A DNA stretch of 64,000 nucleotides. Source: Trifolium pratense. Its lineage: Eukaryota; Streptophyta; Magnoliopsida; Fabales; Fabaceae. The stretch is from NCBI RefSeq assembly GCF_020283565.1, contig NC_060065.1, positions 44,504,409-44,568,408 on the forward strand, in the 5' to 3' direction. A program made the translations under genes and the position numbers. A model generated the notes under the pieces. The model was given only the letters and a program-made list of their open reading frames with translations. It searched no databases and was not told where the DNA came from. Numbering within the stretch: position 1 is the stretch's first letter; every line of letters starts with the position of its first letter. Below are positions 1 to 12,073 of the stretch, in pieces.

Positions 1-404
1 TTAATTGTTTGCTTCTGAAACCATTTTACTGCTAGAATGGTTTCACAGTATAACTCTCTGAAACCATTCTTCCAGCTAAATGGTTTCATAGTAATATATA
101 AACATAATTTTTCACTTCCTTAATCTCGTTATTTATATGTTCTATTGCATTTTAAATTATGTGTATCGTACTAAGTACGTTACTTGTGTGTTGTAATTTA
201 ACACGCACCACTCAATCAACTCACTGAAACCATTATACCAGCAAAATGGTTTCAGAATATAACTCTCTGAAACCATTCTACCGGCTAAATGGTTTCATAA
301 GCAAATAACTAAGAATCAACTCAATGAAACCATTCTACCAGTAAAATGGTTTCAAAGTACAACTCTCTGAAACCATAGTACCAGCTAAATGGTTTCAGAA
401 GCAA
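1..404. repeat. Array of about 31-bp palindromes (TGAAACCATT...AATGGTTTCA)
   Basis: Six near-palindromes, each TGAAACCATT plus a loop like ctaccagcaa plus AATGGTTTCA, occur in pairs separated alternately by short spacers (tacaactctc type) and longer spacers (aagcaaataactaa type). The pairing repeats about every 100 bp. It is interrupted at about 105-215 by sequence matching the inner end of the TIR arm of the 19986-21601 element. Confidence 0.8.
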
Positions 405-845
405 ACAATAGTTTTTAATTACCGTTTTATCTCATTTAATTAACGAAAAATAGTTTCAGGTCTCCAAAAATTTCATAAAATATACCAAAAGTTCCAGAAT
501 ATTATCTAATATTTTATTAGAAACAAATAAAAAAACAATTGGTTTCAGAGTACAAATCTATGAAATTATTATTATTATTTGTTAAATGGTTTTAAATAAT
601 TAGCGGAATTTGTGAAAATAATTTCATGACTTGAACTATGGAGAGTGAGGTACACAAGAGGGTTCTAAATAATTCATAGTACTTTACATAAAATTTTGGA
701 AATTTTTTATGGAATTATAATATTTTTAATTACCTTTTTAATCATTTAATTAACTAAAAATAGTTTCCGGTCTCCAAAAATTTCATACAATATACCAAAA
801 TTTCCAGAATATTATCTACTATTTTATTATGAAAAACTAAAAAAA

Positions 846-1180
846 AAATAGAGCCTCCCTGAGGCCGCACGCGCCCCCACGCGCCTCTGGTGAGAGTGGG
901 CGTGGGCGACGCGCACTGTTCATCGTCCCCCACCCGTTTTATGCAGAAACGGGTCGCGCGACCCGGTTTTTGACCCGGTTCGATCTCCCTCAATACTCAA
1001 CGAAACTCGACGTTCCTTATATGGATTTTGATCGTTTTTCAATTTTACAAAGGTTTCCGGTATTAGTTTTTGAAATCGGCGTTCGATTCGCACGTAAAAT
1101 GAGGTCGAAATTTGGAAGAAATTTAAAAAATGTAATAGTTGTTGTTGTTGCATGGGGGGCGCGCTATTTTATGATGCAAA
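846..1180. other. GC-rich segment inside the first transposon copy
   Basis: This stretch (gcgcc, gcgcg and cccgg runs) is far richer in GC than its surroundings and has no counterpart in the sister element at 19986-21601. Short open frames run through it on both strands but none resembles a known protein. It may be captured host sequence or simply the variable core of this subfamily. Confidence 0.35.
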
Positions 1181-1297
1181 TTACATACATGCCCCAGTTG
1201 CTCTATTGTTTCAAAAAAAAAAATGGGTATTTTTGTCCAACTCAAAAGGTGCACCTTGCTAACTTAGACCTAACTAGGGTCTAAGTTAGAAAACCCC

Positions 1298-2930
1298 ATT
1301 TTTTTAATAATATTTAAATGTAAATATTAGCATATAAGATCTTATTCAATTTATTTTGATGAGTATTTTCAAAATATTAAATTTTTATAATTTTTACTAA
1401 TAGACAATTAAAGATATTAGTGATCAAAATTGTGCATTGGCGTACGTGGTCAAACATGGTCTTATAATTATGGACGGAGGTAATATTATAATTCATGCAT
1501 TTAATTTACTTTTTAAATTTGATCATAAATTAATTACACGAAATTTAAGATAATGTTTATACTTTTGGATTAACATGGGCGCTCTTAGGCTCTTAGGGTA
1601 TGTTAGCAAGACCGTTTTTCCAATTAATATTATGAGAAAAAATTTACTTTTTAAATTTATAAAACATTTGACGTATTAATATATTAGATAGTACATATCA
1701 AACATCATATAACTCTAAAAAATAAATTTTTTCTTATAATAAAAATTGAAGAAAAAAAAATACTAATTAAATCGTGTGAATTAATTCAAATAGTAAAAAC
1801 TTTAAATCCTTTAAGTAACAATAACATATTAACCGCAAAAAAATTGGATAGTTACGGACTCTAATTACTTACCAACAAGTACTTTTGAAGATTTCACCCA
1901 ACTTATTATTCCTTTTGACAGAAGATTTCACCTAAATTGGTAAAAACATAGTACGTAACAAAGTTAAATGACCCCATTAATAAAATCTAAATTAAGCTAG
2001 TGTAATTTATTGCACACACCAATTTAGTCCAATACCATCAGGAAATAATTTCATCTATATGTAAATTAACAATTGTTTCAAGACATTAGATGTAAACTTC
2101 TAACAAACTCGTCCTTCAAGTTGTTGAAACTTCACCATAAAATCTTTGATTATGACTTTCCATTTTACAAAGGGTTGCCACCACTTGCCCTATCCATCAT
2201 TTCAACTCATAATGTCCACAAAGTTGAACTGTACTAAAGAAAAAAATATCACTAACTACAAACTACTTTTTCCCATCTATTTATCAATCACAATTTTCTT
2301 TCAAATTTTTTTAAATAAAATTAATCCTCACATGGAGGGAAGAAACTTGGAAACCTAAATAATAAATGAAGACAATGACATTTCCTAACCTAAAAATTCA
2401 TAAAGCATTTCACTCATTCCCATCCCTAATTCCTGATCCATGTTCTTTTGCCATACAATTCACCCTTGATTTAAGGCTTTAATTATGCCACAAACCAAAT
2501 CTACCTTCTTTTCCAAAATCAACAATTTTACAATCTCAAATTAAACTAAAGAAGAATCTTTTTTGTGCAACCCAACAAAATCTGCCCTTAAGGCATAGCA
2601 TAGGAATAGGAGTACTCAACAACAAGAAAATATCTGGACTGCAAAAATTATGTGTCATGTTAATATTATATATCTTTCAAATCAATCATGTCTCAGATTA
2701 TTGATGAATATTAATTCTCGCTAACAATGATGTAAACTTTTTGACTAAACGACAGTGTAAATATCGTCCTTACGCAAACAAAAAACTCCCGAAATGACAC
2801 ATCGAACCACATGATTAAGGTAAATAAATTCACATAATAACATCTCATCAAATACTATTATTGTAGTATAATAATACTATAGACACTTTATTTATTTTCC
2901 TTAAAAGTAAAATTTTAATCATTAACCTAA
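1298..2930. other. AT-rich intergenic stretch, no gene seen
   Basis: No coding frame with recognisable content was found. A degenerate piece at 1565-1615 (ctcttaggctcttaggg ... gttagcaagaccg) resembles one end of the terminal-hairpin MITE family described at 5017, 18112 and elsewhere, but no partner end or TSD was found. Confidence 0.4.
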
Positions 2931-2935
2931 GCCAC

Positions 2936-3040
2936 TAAGTTTGGTCTAGTGGTAAAGAGTTTGGATAATACGCAATAGGTCATGAGTCGATTCACACTTA
3001 TTGTAAACCAAAAAAAATAAAAAAATAATCATTAACCTAC
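2936..3040 (+). mobile_element. Probable tRNA-derived SINE fragment
   Basis: An A-box-like tggtctagtggtaa (2942-2955) is followed about 30 bases later by a B-box-like catgagtcgattca, then ttgtaaacc and an A-rich tail. That spacing fits a tRNA-derived SINE head. It is not a functional tRNA: no acceptor-stem pairing is apparent. No TSD was identified. Confidence 0.45.
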
Positions 3041-3491
3041 TTGAAAAAAAGAAGAAAAAAACACCATAATCACATTTGTAATTTATAATCACAATTTAAA
3101 ACCACTCCTCATACAATTTTTTTTTTGGTGAAGAACCACTCCTAATACAATTTATACACACATAGATAAACATGATTGAAACTTAAAATTTCTAACATGA
3201 AATCAAGTATGATTGGCATTGGTCTAATTTACATCATAGTTGTACAATTTCATTGCTATATATAATAAAATCATCAACAACAAGCATATACAAAATTCAT
3301 ATCATTCTAAAATCTGGTTCGACTTCGCCTCCCCAGCCATACATAATAACTTTACTCTTTCATATTTACTATAAAATATAAAATACTACTATAAAACAAG
3401 AAAAAAAAATTAACATTATAAAAAAAAAACTTATATATAATAATAATATACTGTATATAGTATTTTTTTTCTCCGTTGATAAAATTCCACG

Positions 3492-4373
3492 TCAGCATAA
3501 TCTCCATTCCAAGCGAACCTCAGCGGGTCCATGCACGTGCTGACTCGGTTTTCTGAATGAAACAATGTGACTACTGACCATGAAAGCGGTTACACGTTCC
3601 GAAACTCTCACATCTTCCATCTTCAATTCTTGTAACCGTAGCACGTACTCCGGCACGTGCACTAGGTCCCACACAACACCTACACCACCTGGTTTCATTA
3701 CTCTAACCATCTCCGCCACCGCTCTCATCCTCTCCGCCGCCGCCTCCGCCGTCTTCTGTCCATACTCTCTCCCTACAGTATGCACAAACACGCCTGACAC
3801 TACTACATCGAAGTAATTATCCGGAAACGGTAACCGCCGCGCGTCACCTTCACGACACGTCACGTATTCGCCTACTCCTTCCATTTTCGCCGATCGAAGC
3901 GTCGATAAAGTCGTCCTCTTCGATCGATCTAAACCGACTACACGGCCGGAGCTTCCTTCTTTTTTCAACTGCGTTGCTACCGCGTTGAGGAGGATTCCAC
4001 GGCCGCAGCAACCTAAATCAAGTGCGAGTTTCACCGATGACCAGTCGTTAACGGCGGAGACGATCCGTTGTGCCATGTCGTAGTGAAGCGGAACGGCGGA
4101 GTAAAAGAAATTCGCCGCCGCGAAAAATAAACATAAAGCAGATAGCGCTGTTACTGAGCCAGTAAATCCAGCGGCGAATCTAGCTACGGCGGCGCCGGTG
4201 AAAATTCGCTCGAAGAAAGTAGAAATTGGATCGAAGTAAACAAAATATAAAACCGATAATACTGAGAATAAAATTGCTTGACATAAGAGGAAAATTAGGG
4301 TTTGCCATTGCTCCATTCCATAGATCGTGTTCATCTGCGTCCATTCCTTGCTATTGTTAGTTGATTTTCCCAT
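3492..4373 (-). CDS. Membrane-anchored SAM-dependent methyltransferase (class I, UbiE/Methyltransf_11 type)
   Basis: Predicted 293-aa protein transferring a methyl group from S-adenosylmethionine to an unknown acceptor. Two hydrophobic segments (about residues 25-47 and 67-90) precede a Rossmann methyltransferase domain: motif I at 119-126, acidic Asp149 in VVGLDRS, a post-motif FDVVVSG block and KPGG near the end. I start at the ATG preceded by AAATTG; a GTG 21 bases upstream lies across a strong splice acceptor (TTTTGTGCAG) and so is unlikely. A 156-bp 5'UTR intron fits at 4389-4544. Motif I reads DLGCCGRG, one residue longer than the usual DxGxGxG. Plant proteins of this two-segment plus methyltransferase layout are widespread but mostly uncharacterised; substrate and compartment cannot be told from sequence. 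Confidence 0.85.
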   Translation of the reverse strand: MGKSTNNSKEWTQMNTIYGMEQWQTLIFLLCQAILFSVLSVLYFVYFDPISTFFERIFTGAAVARFAAGFTGSVTALSALCLFFAAANFFYSAVPLHYDMAQRIVSAVNDWSSVKLALDLGCCGRGILLNAVATQLKKEGSSGRVVGLDRSKRTTLSTLRSAKMEGVGEYVTCREGDARRLPFPDNYFDVVVSGVFVHTVGREYGQKTAEAAAERMRAVAEMVRVMKPGGVGVVWDLVHVPEYVLRLQELKMEDVRVSERVTAFMVSSHIVSFRKPSQHVHGPAEVRLEWRLC

Positions 4374-4388
4374 CAATTTTGTATATAT

Positions 4389-4544
4389 CTGCACAAAATA
4401 ATTTTCAGAAATATAATAAAATTAAATCAAATTAAATCATGATTATAGTTATGAATTTAGTTGAATTCATGAGTTTGATTATGAATGTGATGAATTTGAA
4501 TTGAATTTGAATTTGAAATTGAATGTAATGTTATTGTTACTTAC
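4389..4544 (-). other. Probable 5'UTR intron of the methyltransferase gene
   Basis: On the minus strand the donor CCGCC|GTAAGT and the acceptor TTTTGTGCAG|ATATAT bound 156 AT-rich bases just before the ATG. The upstream leader (about 4560-4620) is pyrimidine-rich on the coding strand. Confidence 0.6.
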
Positions 4545-5016
4545 GGCGGTTATTGAAAGAGATCCAAATGTGAAACTGAAAAAGGAAAAGAAAAGAAAAG
4601 GAAGAAGTGAGTGAGAGTGGATGAGTGAGTAGTATAGTGAATTTGAAAGACGCGTTTTGATTCGTCGTCGTTTAGTTTCTTTTTATTTGTGTGAGGGAAC
4701 AAAACGGCGAGGTTGAGGTGCGTTTTGGTTTAACACCCTTCTTTTTTGTGAGATTACGAATTTTCAAGAGATGGGACCGGACCTTGGTGGTGGTTGTGTT
4801 TTTTGTTTTTTTTTATGCTATGAGATGTGCTATACAAGAATGAAAGAAAAGAAGGTGTTTTTGTAGTGTGTACGGTGTTTTATAAACCCTTTTGTTTGTG
4901 AGAAGAGTTTGTTACAGGTTGACCGGCTAAGGCGGTTGCTGAGTGGGAAGCGAGCTGTTTTTTTGATTGGGTCGTTGTAGTGTTGGTAAGCCTGCAATAT
5001 CTGGTTTTAACTTACA

Positions 5017-5194
5017 GGAGAATGTTAACTTGTGTCCTTAAGGCACATGTTAAGAAGATAAATGTGTAAAATATTTATTGAACTTGTGTTGTATTCAATT
5101 ATCTAAGCATTAAATTCTTTGTATCATTAAATGTTATATTTTCTATTTTTAGGTAGCTTAACATGTGCCCTTAGGGCACAAGTTAACATGACCC
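5017..5194. mobile_element. Terminal-hairpin MITE (Mutator-like) with near-perfect 9-bp TSD
   Basis: The left end is GGAGAATGTTAACTTGTG and the right end, read inward, is GGGTCATGTTAACTTGTG. Each end folds on itself (AACTTGTGTCCTTAAGGCACATGTT type). Flanks are TAACTTACA (5008-5016) and TAACTTATA (5195-5203), 8 of 9 identical. A 9-bp duplication is the Mutator hallmark. No coding capacity. Confidence 0.75.
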
Positions 5195-5423
5195 TAACTT
5201 ATAAACTGGTTAATTAATTAGGTGATTAATCCTAATTTAATAATTAATAATTTTCTTTGGTCTTAGGAGTACTGTATAAAGTAAGAGAAATGATATATCA
5301 ACATAAATTTGTAGACAAAAATACGACATATTCTCTCTCTTCCCTCACAGTACGCAATTCGAAACATGCAAAAAAATATTAAAAAAAAGCAAAAAGTATA
5401 TAAATGTTATATATTTGTTTAAT

Positions 5424-5598
5424 GGGTCATGCTAACCGGTGCCCCCGGGGCACTGGTTAAGGAAACCAAAAAAGGAAATTTTAAAATTGAAAATAACACT
5501 TTTTAGACTTTCGAGGCGTTGACTGCACAAACTTCAATATGATATTACTATATTTGGTTCCTTAAACAGTGCCCCCGGGGCACTGTTTAGCATTTTCC
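5424..5598. mobile_element. Terminal-hairpin MITE with exact 9-bp TSD TTGTTTAAT
   Basis: A 175-bp element starting GGGTCATGCTAAC and ending GTTTAGCATTTTCC. Both ends form hairpins around GTGCCCCCGGGGCAC. The flanks 5415-5423 and 5599-5607 are both TTGTTTAAT. Its sister is at 25276-25451. Confidence 0.85.
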
Positions 5599-5663
5599 TT
5601 GTTTAATATTTGTGTTTGAATAACATTTTTGATAAAGTAATGGACTTAGTATCAAACAAAAAA

Positions 5664-5823
5664 GGGTCAAGTTAACTTGTATCTTAAACGCACATGTTAA
5701 GCTACCTAAAAATAGAAAATATATCATTTAATGATACAAAGAATTTAATGTTTAGGGAATTGAATATACCACAAGTTAAATAAATTTTTTCCACATTTAT
5801 CTTCTTTACATATGCCCTTCTTC
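5664..5823. mobile_element. Terminal-hairpin MITE with 9-bp TSD AACAAAAAA, decayed right hairpin
   Basis: It begins GGGTCAAGTTAACTTGT and carries the core of the 5017 element in the opposite orientation (gctacctaaaaatagaaaat). The right hairpin is largely lost (catatgcccttcttc). Flanks 5655-5663 and 5824-5832 are both AACAAAAAA; the TSD is low complexity, so the match is weaker evidence than in other copies. Confidence 0.65.
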
Positions 5824-6641
5824 AACAAAAAAAGTAATGGACTTATTTATTATTTTTTATTTTCATGTATGGAAAGACAAAAAGAAACTGTGACTGTTTC
5901 CTTTCAACTACTATCATGCATTATTTATTTGGGTCTTTCTTCTCCTTTTTGCTGTTGGTAAACACTTATTGGGGTCTTAAAGACCAAATTATTATTTGTA
6001 CAAAAAAAATGTAAATTATTTACGGTTGCTTTATTTGGGTTTTTTTTTTACAAGATTATTTGGGTCTTATAGACAACTAGATAAAAGTATATCATCGAAT
6101 ATTTAAAATATCAATGATATAAATAGCTCTTATATTTATTATATAAAAAATTATCTCTTAGATTTAAAGTTAATGATTTTTTTTTCTAATAGATAGACTT
6201 ACTAAAAATATGGATTCATACATTCAAATTAAAAATACATCGATCATTACAAATTTAATATTGCTAAAAACTGAAAAAGGTGAATCTACAAACAATTTTG
6301 CAGCACCTAGGTTAATAGCATACAACGACATCATGAAAGTGGCTACAAATATGATAAAATAAAAGTAACCAGAATCTTCATACTCACGGATCTGCAACGT
6401 TGACATCCAAGTCTTCATCAGATCTGTAATAAGTTGAGGTAAATATGTCAATTTGAATCAAAGAAATACCGTACTAAATCGAAAAACCAACAAACGCCGC
6501 ACAAAACGACGATAAACACAACGCCGCAAAAGACGACGACAAACTTAAAAAACAAAAACGAAGAAGCAAACTATAAGAGCATAAAAATCAAGGAGAATAA
6601 AAATTAAAATAAAAAAGGTAAAATAGTAGTAATTATTTAAA

Positions 6642-6815
6642 GAAAAATGTTAAACAATGTTCTCTTTAAGCACCTTAAATAATAAGGTTTTGTGAAATAT
6701 TTATGAAAATGTGTGAAGTTAAAGTATTGAAAATTGAAATGTTTTACTTTTTAAATAAATAATTTATTTAAATAAAATGTTTAAAGAGTGTCTGAGACAC
6801 TCGTTAGCAAGACCC
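6642..6815. mobile_element. Terminal-hairpin MITE, TTATTTAAA/TTATTTAAT flanks
   Basis: A 174-bp element from GAAAAATGTTAAAC to CGTTAGCAAGACCC with a hairpin AGTGTCTGAGACACT at the right end. Flanks 6633-6641 and 6816-6824 agree at 8 of 9 positions. Same subfamily as 18112-18296. Confidence 0.7.
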
Positions 6816-7074
6816 TTATTTAATTTATAGGTTTCATTTCATTGTATACCTTTCAAAATGGATGGAATGAAAAATGAGAGGAAAGGAAGATATGAGATGA
6901 AATTGATTTCAGGATTCTTCACGTGACCAAATATAATTTCATTAGTCACATCACACTAATAAAATTTTAATCGTTCATTTTATTCTTCTGATTATTTCAT
7001 AAAAAATATTATGTGAGTGTATTTATATGATCACGTGACCATGAAAATTTTTCTTTGGATTTTATTTTAGGCTT

Positions 7075-7345
7075 AGTCTAACATGAACAAGTGGAGAAAG
7101 TCCTCCATGGTGCACAAATTAGCAATTATACTATAACGAATACGAATTTTACAAAATCCACCGTTGGATTGAAAAGTTTATATTATATAGATCATCCATA
7201 AAAATTTTGAAAAAAAATTGAAAATCATTTGATATGTAATTGAGACTCATCAATATTAACGGTAGCCAATAAAAAACCATAAACCGTTAATCTTCATTTG
7301 TATCTTTAACTAGTGCCCCGAGGACACTGTTAAGCATTTTCCTTA
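7075..7345. mobile_element. Partial foldback MITE plus a hairpin end
   Basis: 7082-7290 corresponds to the left half of the gtgcacaa foldback family (compare 23588-23988): ccatggtgcaca, then the accgttggattgaaaag core and the central aacggt loop. The right arm is missing; instead a lone hairpin end (aactagtgccccgaggacactgtt, about 7309-7332) of the 5424 family follows. Confidence 0.55.
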
Positions 7346-8141
7346 AGATATATTATCATTTTGGTTTCTTCAACCATTGTCCCAAGCTACTGTACGTTAC
7401 CCAAAACATATTTAACCCATAGATAAATAATATATAGTTGGTTTTCCATTACTACAACATGACACCACCAATATATTATGAGGTTTAAATTTTAAAAAAA
7501 ATTAAATATTAATTAATTATATACAATATTTTATCTCTCTCATTAATTCTCGTATATAAAATGTGACCTTTTGAGTCATACATATCACACCACAAACAAA
7601 TTACTATATGCAAATCACCACGAATATATTTTTAAAAATTTGTGGGCACTAGTTAAGCATTACTTAAACATACTAAAAAAAATACAAACGATAAAGTTAA
7701 AAAATCAAATATGCAAATACTAGTAGTACTTATATAATGAGATACACAGGAATTATTATACGGTACTAGTATAGTTTGAATTGAACTTTGAATTGTGTGG
7801 GAGAATATTTGATGTTGGAGTGAGTGATTGATGGAGTGAAAATGATTCCTGCTTGCTTTTTGTGCGTGAGTGTAACAATCACAGGCCCGATATTTTGTTG
7901 ATTTTATCAAAATCCTCGACCAATAAAATCCACACAACAATCGTAGTACTAATTATATGCAAGTGCTAATATAGATCCTCTGAATAGGCACTCCATTGTA
8001 GATACTTTAAAAATGAAAATGCTAGATAGTGTAATCAGGATACTAGGTAAGGATATAAATATGGAAATTATATTTTTAAATTGTGCATTTAATGATTTAA
8101 CGATGTAAAAAATTGTTCTCTCTCATAATTAACTTTAGAAA

Positions 8142-8290
8142 AATGTTAACTTGTGCCCTAAGGGCACATATTAAGGAGATAAATATGAAAATATTCTCTT
8201 GAAAATTGTGTATCCAACTTCTTAAACATTAAATATCTTATAACAGCTTATCATGTGCCCTAATTAAGGACACATGTTATCATTTGTTTC
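8142..8290. mobile_element. Degenerate terminal-hairpin MITE
   Basis: aaatgttaacttgtgccctaagggcacat at the left and tcatgtgccctaattaaggacacatgtta at the right match the 5017 subfamily. No TSD could be recognised. Another isolated hairpin end, gtttaactagtgtcccgg, lies at about 8298. Confidence 0.6.
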
Positions 8291-8975
8291 TTTTTAATAT
8301 GTTTAACTAGTGTCCCGGAATACCTTTTAGCATACCCAAAAATAAATTATTATGGTTTTCCTCCTTCCCACAACCACTAGAGCACAACAAAGATATAATT
8401 CAATATCCCAAGATGAATAAGATTATCTCTAATAAGAAGCCTATTAAAAGAAAACCAAATAAAATAAAGAAACTTTTGCATAAAAAAAAAGAAGAATAAA
8501 TAAACTTTAAGAGGACCTGAATAAATTGTTCAAATGATTATCTTCAACATGAACGATTCTTCCAGAAGTAACTGAGGAAATAAGTGATAAGCTGCCTTAA
8601 CAAAATATGTTTTGGCAAAATCAAGACATTATTCCTATTTAGTAGGACATGAATTTCATATAATGAACAAATGATAGTTTTTTATTATATATAAAATGAT
8701 GGTTTTTATCATTAAATCAATAAATTTTACCTTTAAATTAAATGATATAATGAGACTTATTGAACAAGTAATATAAATTATAAAATAAAAATTGAACATA
8801 GACCGTAAACTATTTTACTTGCATATATCAGACAAAACGTGTTAATGAATTATTAGGTCGTTTTAATCATTCCACACAAATTAAAGTATAATTAATTTTG
8901 TAAGGTTTCAGTGAGCATAACTTAATTGTTATGGATATTGCATGTAGTGTGCATGAATCGAGATACAATACTCTC

Positions 8976-10268
8976 GATTTTTTCTCTTTTTTCTCTTTTT
9001 TCAAAGCCCCGGTTTGTGTTTTAAAAGAATTGGTTAATATCCAAAGGAAATTTTTGTGGGGAGGGAGTTCGGAGAACAAGAAGATTTGTTGGGTGAGTTG
9101 GGATATTATATGTCTCCCTAAAGAAAAAGGAGGGTTGGGCATCAAGAATCTTAATTTATTTAATCAAGCCTTACTTAGCAAATGGAAATGGAGAGGGATT
9201 TGTGAACCAAATTCTAGTTGGTCCAAGTTGCTTGCTTATAGATATGGCTCTTTGTATTCAAATTTCTTGGATCAGGTGGTTAGCGAAGGTAGAGGACAAT
9301 CGATTTGGTGGCGTGATTTATTGAAGATAGGCAGACAAGATAATGGCGAAAGGTTCCGATCAAATATAAGTAACGTGCTGGGACAAGGGAATGCAATTCG
9401 ATTTTGGAAAGATAAGTGGTATGGACCTGATTGTTTGAGGGATTTATATCCAGCTTTATATATTAAAACTTCTATGCCAAATTGTTTAGTAGCAGACACA
9501 GGTTTTGAACATAATGGAAAATGGTTTTGGAATATTTGTTGGGCTGAAACATTGTCTTCAACCGAGTCAGAAGAAGCAGAAGAGTTATTGTATTTGTTGG
9601 CCGATATTAGTCCTAAGCAGGACAAAATGGATAGCATGAGATGGATACCAGATCATAACGGTAATTTTTCTGTGAATTCGGCATATCAATTCCTTCTAAA
9701 TAGTGTTGAATCAACTATAGTAGATGAGAATGTTGTGCATGCTTTGAATCAGTTATGGGTGAATGATGTTTCATCAAAAGTAAATGTTTTTGGATGGAAG
9801 TTATTATTAGAAAGATTACCGACCCGTATGGCTTTAGTGAGGAAAGGGATTATTGTTAATCATCGTGAATGGTGTTGCGCTTTTTGTTATAGAGAAGAGG
9901 AAGACATTAATCATTTGTTTTTTAATTGCTCTTTCTCACTACGTGTTTGGAAGAATATTTTTAAGTGGATGAAAGTGACTTATATAAATTTTGAGGAGGT
10001 TTGGAGCCACTTCAACAGTTTTTGGGCTTTGGTGAAGACTAATAAAAATGCTAAAGGCCGCCATCTAATTTGGTTAGCTACCACGTGGAGTTTATGGCGT
10101 GCTCGAAACAACACAATGTTTAGAGGAGTTGTTGCTAATGTGCCAGTCATAGTGGATCAGATTATTTTTATTACGTGGTTTTGGTTTATAGGTCGTATAG
10201 GGAACAATTCTTGTTATAAGTTCTCTGATTGGTGTATTGATCCATTAGCCTGCCTCCATAGTATATAA
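8976..10268 (+). pseudogene. LINE ORF2 C-terminal fragment with zinc-binding RT domain (zf-RVT)
   Basis: One uninterrupted frame of about 430 codons ends at TAA 10266-10268. It opens in the last part of the reverse transcriptase region (FFKAPVC...IQRKFLWGG, GGLGIKNL) and runs through the plant LINE zf-RVT domain: NGNFSVNSAYQFL, KVNVFGWKLLLERLPTR, CAFC, NHLFFNC. Endonuclease and RT catalytic parts are absent because of 5' truncation, so it cannot move by itself. The nominal ATG at 8931 is in flanking DNA before the TSD and is accidental. The absence of stops suggests a fairly recent insertion. Confidence 0.9.
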
Positions 10269-10347
10269 TGGAGGTTCTCCGAATTGTAAGGGTTGAGTAC
10301 ACCTTATACTCCTTATAATTCAATTATTTGCTTATCAAAAAAAAAAA
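8976..10347 (+). mobile_element. 5'-truncated LINE (L1-type non-LTR retrotransposon) with 16-bp TSD
   Basis: The insert is bounded by exact direct repeats GAGATACAATACTCTC at 8960-8975 and 10348-10363, and ends in an 11-base poly(A) tail (10337-10347). Its 1372 bp hold only the C-terminal part of the second LINE open reading frame. This is the classic outcome of target-primed reverse transcription stopping early. Confidence 0.93.
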
Positions 10348-10363
10348 GAGATACAATACTCTC

Positions 10364-11013
10364 ATTTATTCATTTTAAAAAATAAAATTATAGACACTAG
10401 ACTACTTGACCAAAATAAAACTGTAAGATAAAGAGAAATTACGAGTTTTACAATATTGTTTTTAATTAACGGAATTAAAAAATAAATTAAAGAATTAACT
10501 AAAAGAAGAAAGTAATAAATAGTTAAAAAATGACATTATAATAATTTATTAGTATTATAAAACAACTTATAATTTAGAATAATTTTTTTCTCCAAACTGA
10601 CTTATAATTTGAACGGGCGGAGTATAAGTTGTTTTTATAAGTCTCACAAGTGGTTATCTAAGCAAATAAACTCAAATAAATTACTAACAATGAATTAATT
10701 CAAGTTGATAAGAGTTTAGTGTAATTTAAATAGATAATGAGAGAATCATTTCTCAACTCATGCACATGCATTGAAAGAGTATAATATACTAATTTGTGTA
10801 TGACTTTACTTATTTTTCAATAAAAATTAGTCATTAACAACGAAGGTGAAATTTTATATTTATATTATCATAACTTGAAAAAAGGAAAAACTAAAAAAAA
10901 AAGACCAAATATACTCTTAAATATAAGAGTATAGCTAAGACAATAAGTAAGTTTTCTTTTTATTCACAAAAAAAAAAGTAAAATACTTTCTAGGAAAAAA
11001 AGGAATATACTAA
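10364..11013. other. AT-rich intergenic stretch, nothing recognised
   Basis: Contains short A runs and no coding frame of note. Confidence 0.4.
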
Positions 11014-11528
<515 letters not shown>

Positions 11529-11538
11529 ATATATTAAT

Positions 11539-11935
11539 GGGTTAGGATCAAATGATACCAAGATGTCAAATTTTTTATATGACACCTCCGATAATTTTTT
11601 ATCGGATAATCTTATTAAAAAATCGACCTTTGGATTGAAAGATACCATAACATAGATCATATATATAAAATATAGCATTAATCGGAAATTGTTTGATACG
11701 TCAATGAGATACATCAAAATAAACGTCTTACGAACATTAAAAAAATGAGTTAATTTTTATGTATCAATTTGACATATCAAATGATTTCCGATTAATGTTA
11801 TATTCTATATATATGATCTATGTTATAGTATCTTTCAATCCAACGATCGATTTTATAATACAATTATCCGGTAAAGAGTTATCGAATGTATCATATTTTT
11901 AAGTTTAACACATTGATGTCATTTGATCCTAACTC
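11539..11935. mobile_element. Foldback MITE, copy B of the tandem pair
   Basis: A 397-bp palindromic element from GGGTTAGGATCAAATGATAC to GATGTCATTTGATCCTAACTC, close to copy A along its length. The right flank ATGTACTAAT resembles the ATATATTAAT lying between copies A and B, so the two share the middle flank. Arms contain the ttcaatccaacgatcgat core that other foldback families here also carry (ccaccgttggattgaa). Confidence 0.8.
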
Positions 11936-12030
11936 ATGTACTAATTGAATATGATTCACTTTAAGTGCATGTTGATTCTTTGCTTAAACTATTTAACATT
12001 TACACGACAATATTATTAACATTTGAGTGA

Positions 12031-12071
<41 letters not shown>

Positions 12072-12073
<2 letters not shown>

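Larger units (their letters stand above)
1..1297. mobile_element. Right portion of a long-TIR, Mutator-like non-autonomous element, cut by the window edge
   Basis: The right end carries the terminal block also found at 21520-21601: a gggtatttt-gtcca stretch, aggtgcacctt, then the hairpin CTAACTTAGACC...GGTCTAAGTTAG and a final GAAAACCCC. Inside are the same palindromic array (1-404) and the same tttcaggtctccaaaaatttcat block (at about 460 and again, with one difference, at about 765) as in the complete copy at 19986-21601. The stretch 840-1180 is GC-rich and is not present in the other copy. No transposase frame is visible. Mutator assignment is an inference from long arms and from the related elements with 9-bp TSDs; the left end is outside the window. 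Confidence 0.6.

Noticed and set aside
1..404. CRISPR-like array of regularly spaced palindromic repeats
   Set aside because: Spacers are not unique but repeat with the array, the units are dimeric, and the array is part of a eukaryotic transposon.
970..1284. 104-codon plus-strand frame
   Set aside because: It lies wholly in the variable core and terminal repeat of a transposon and resembles no protein.
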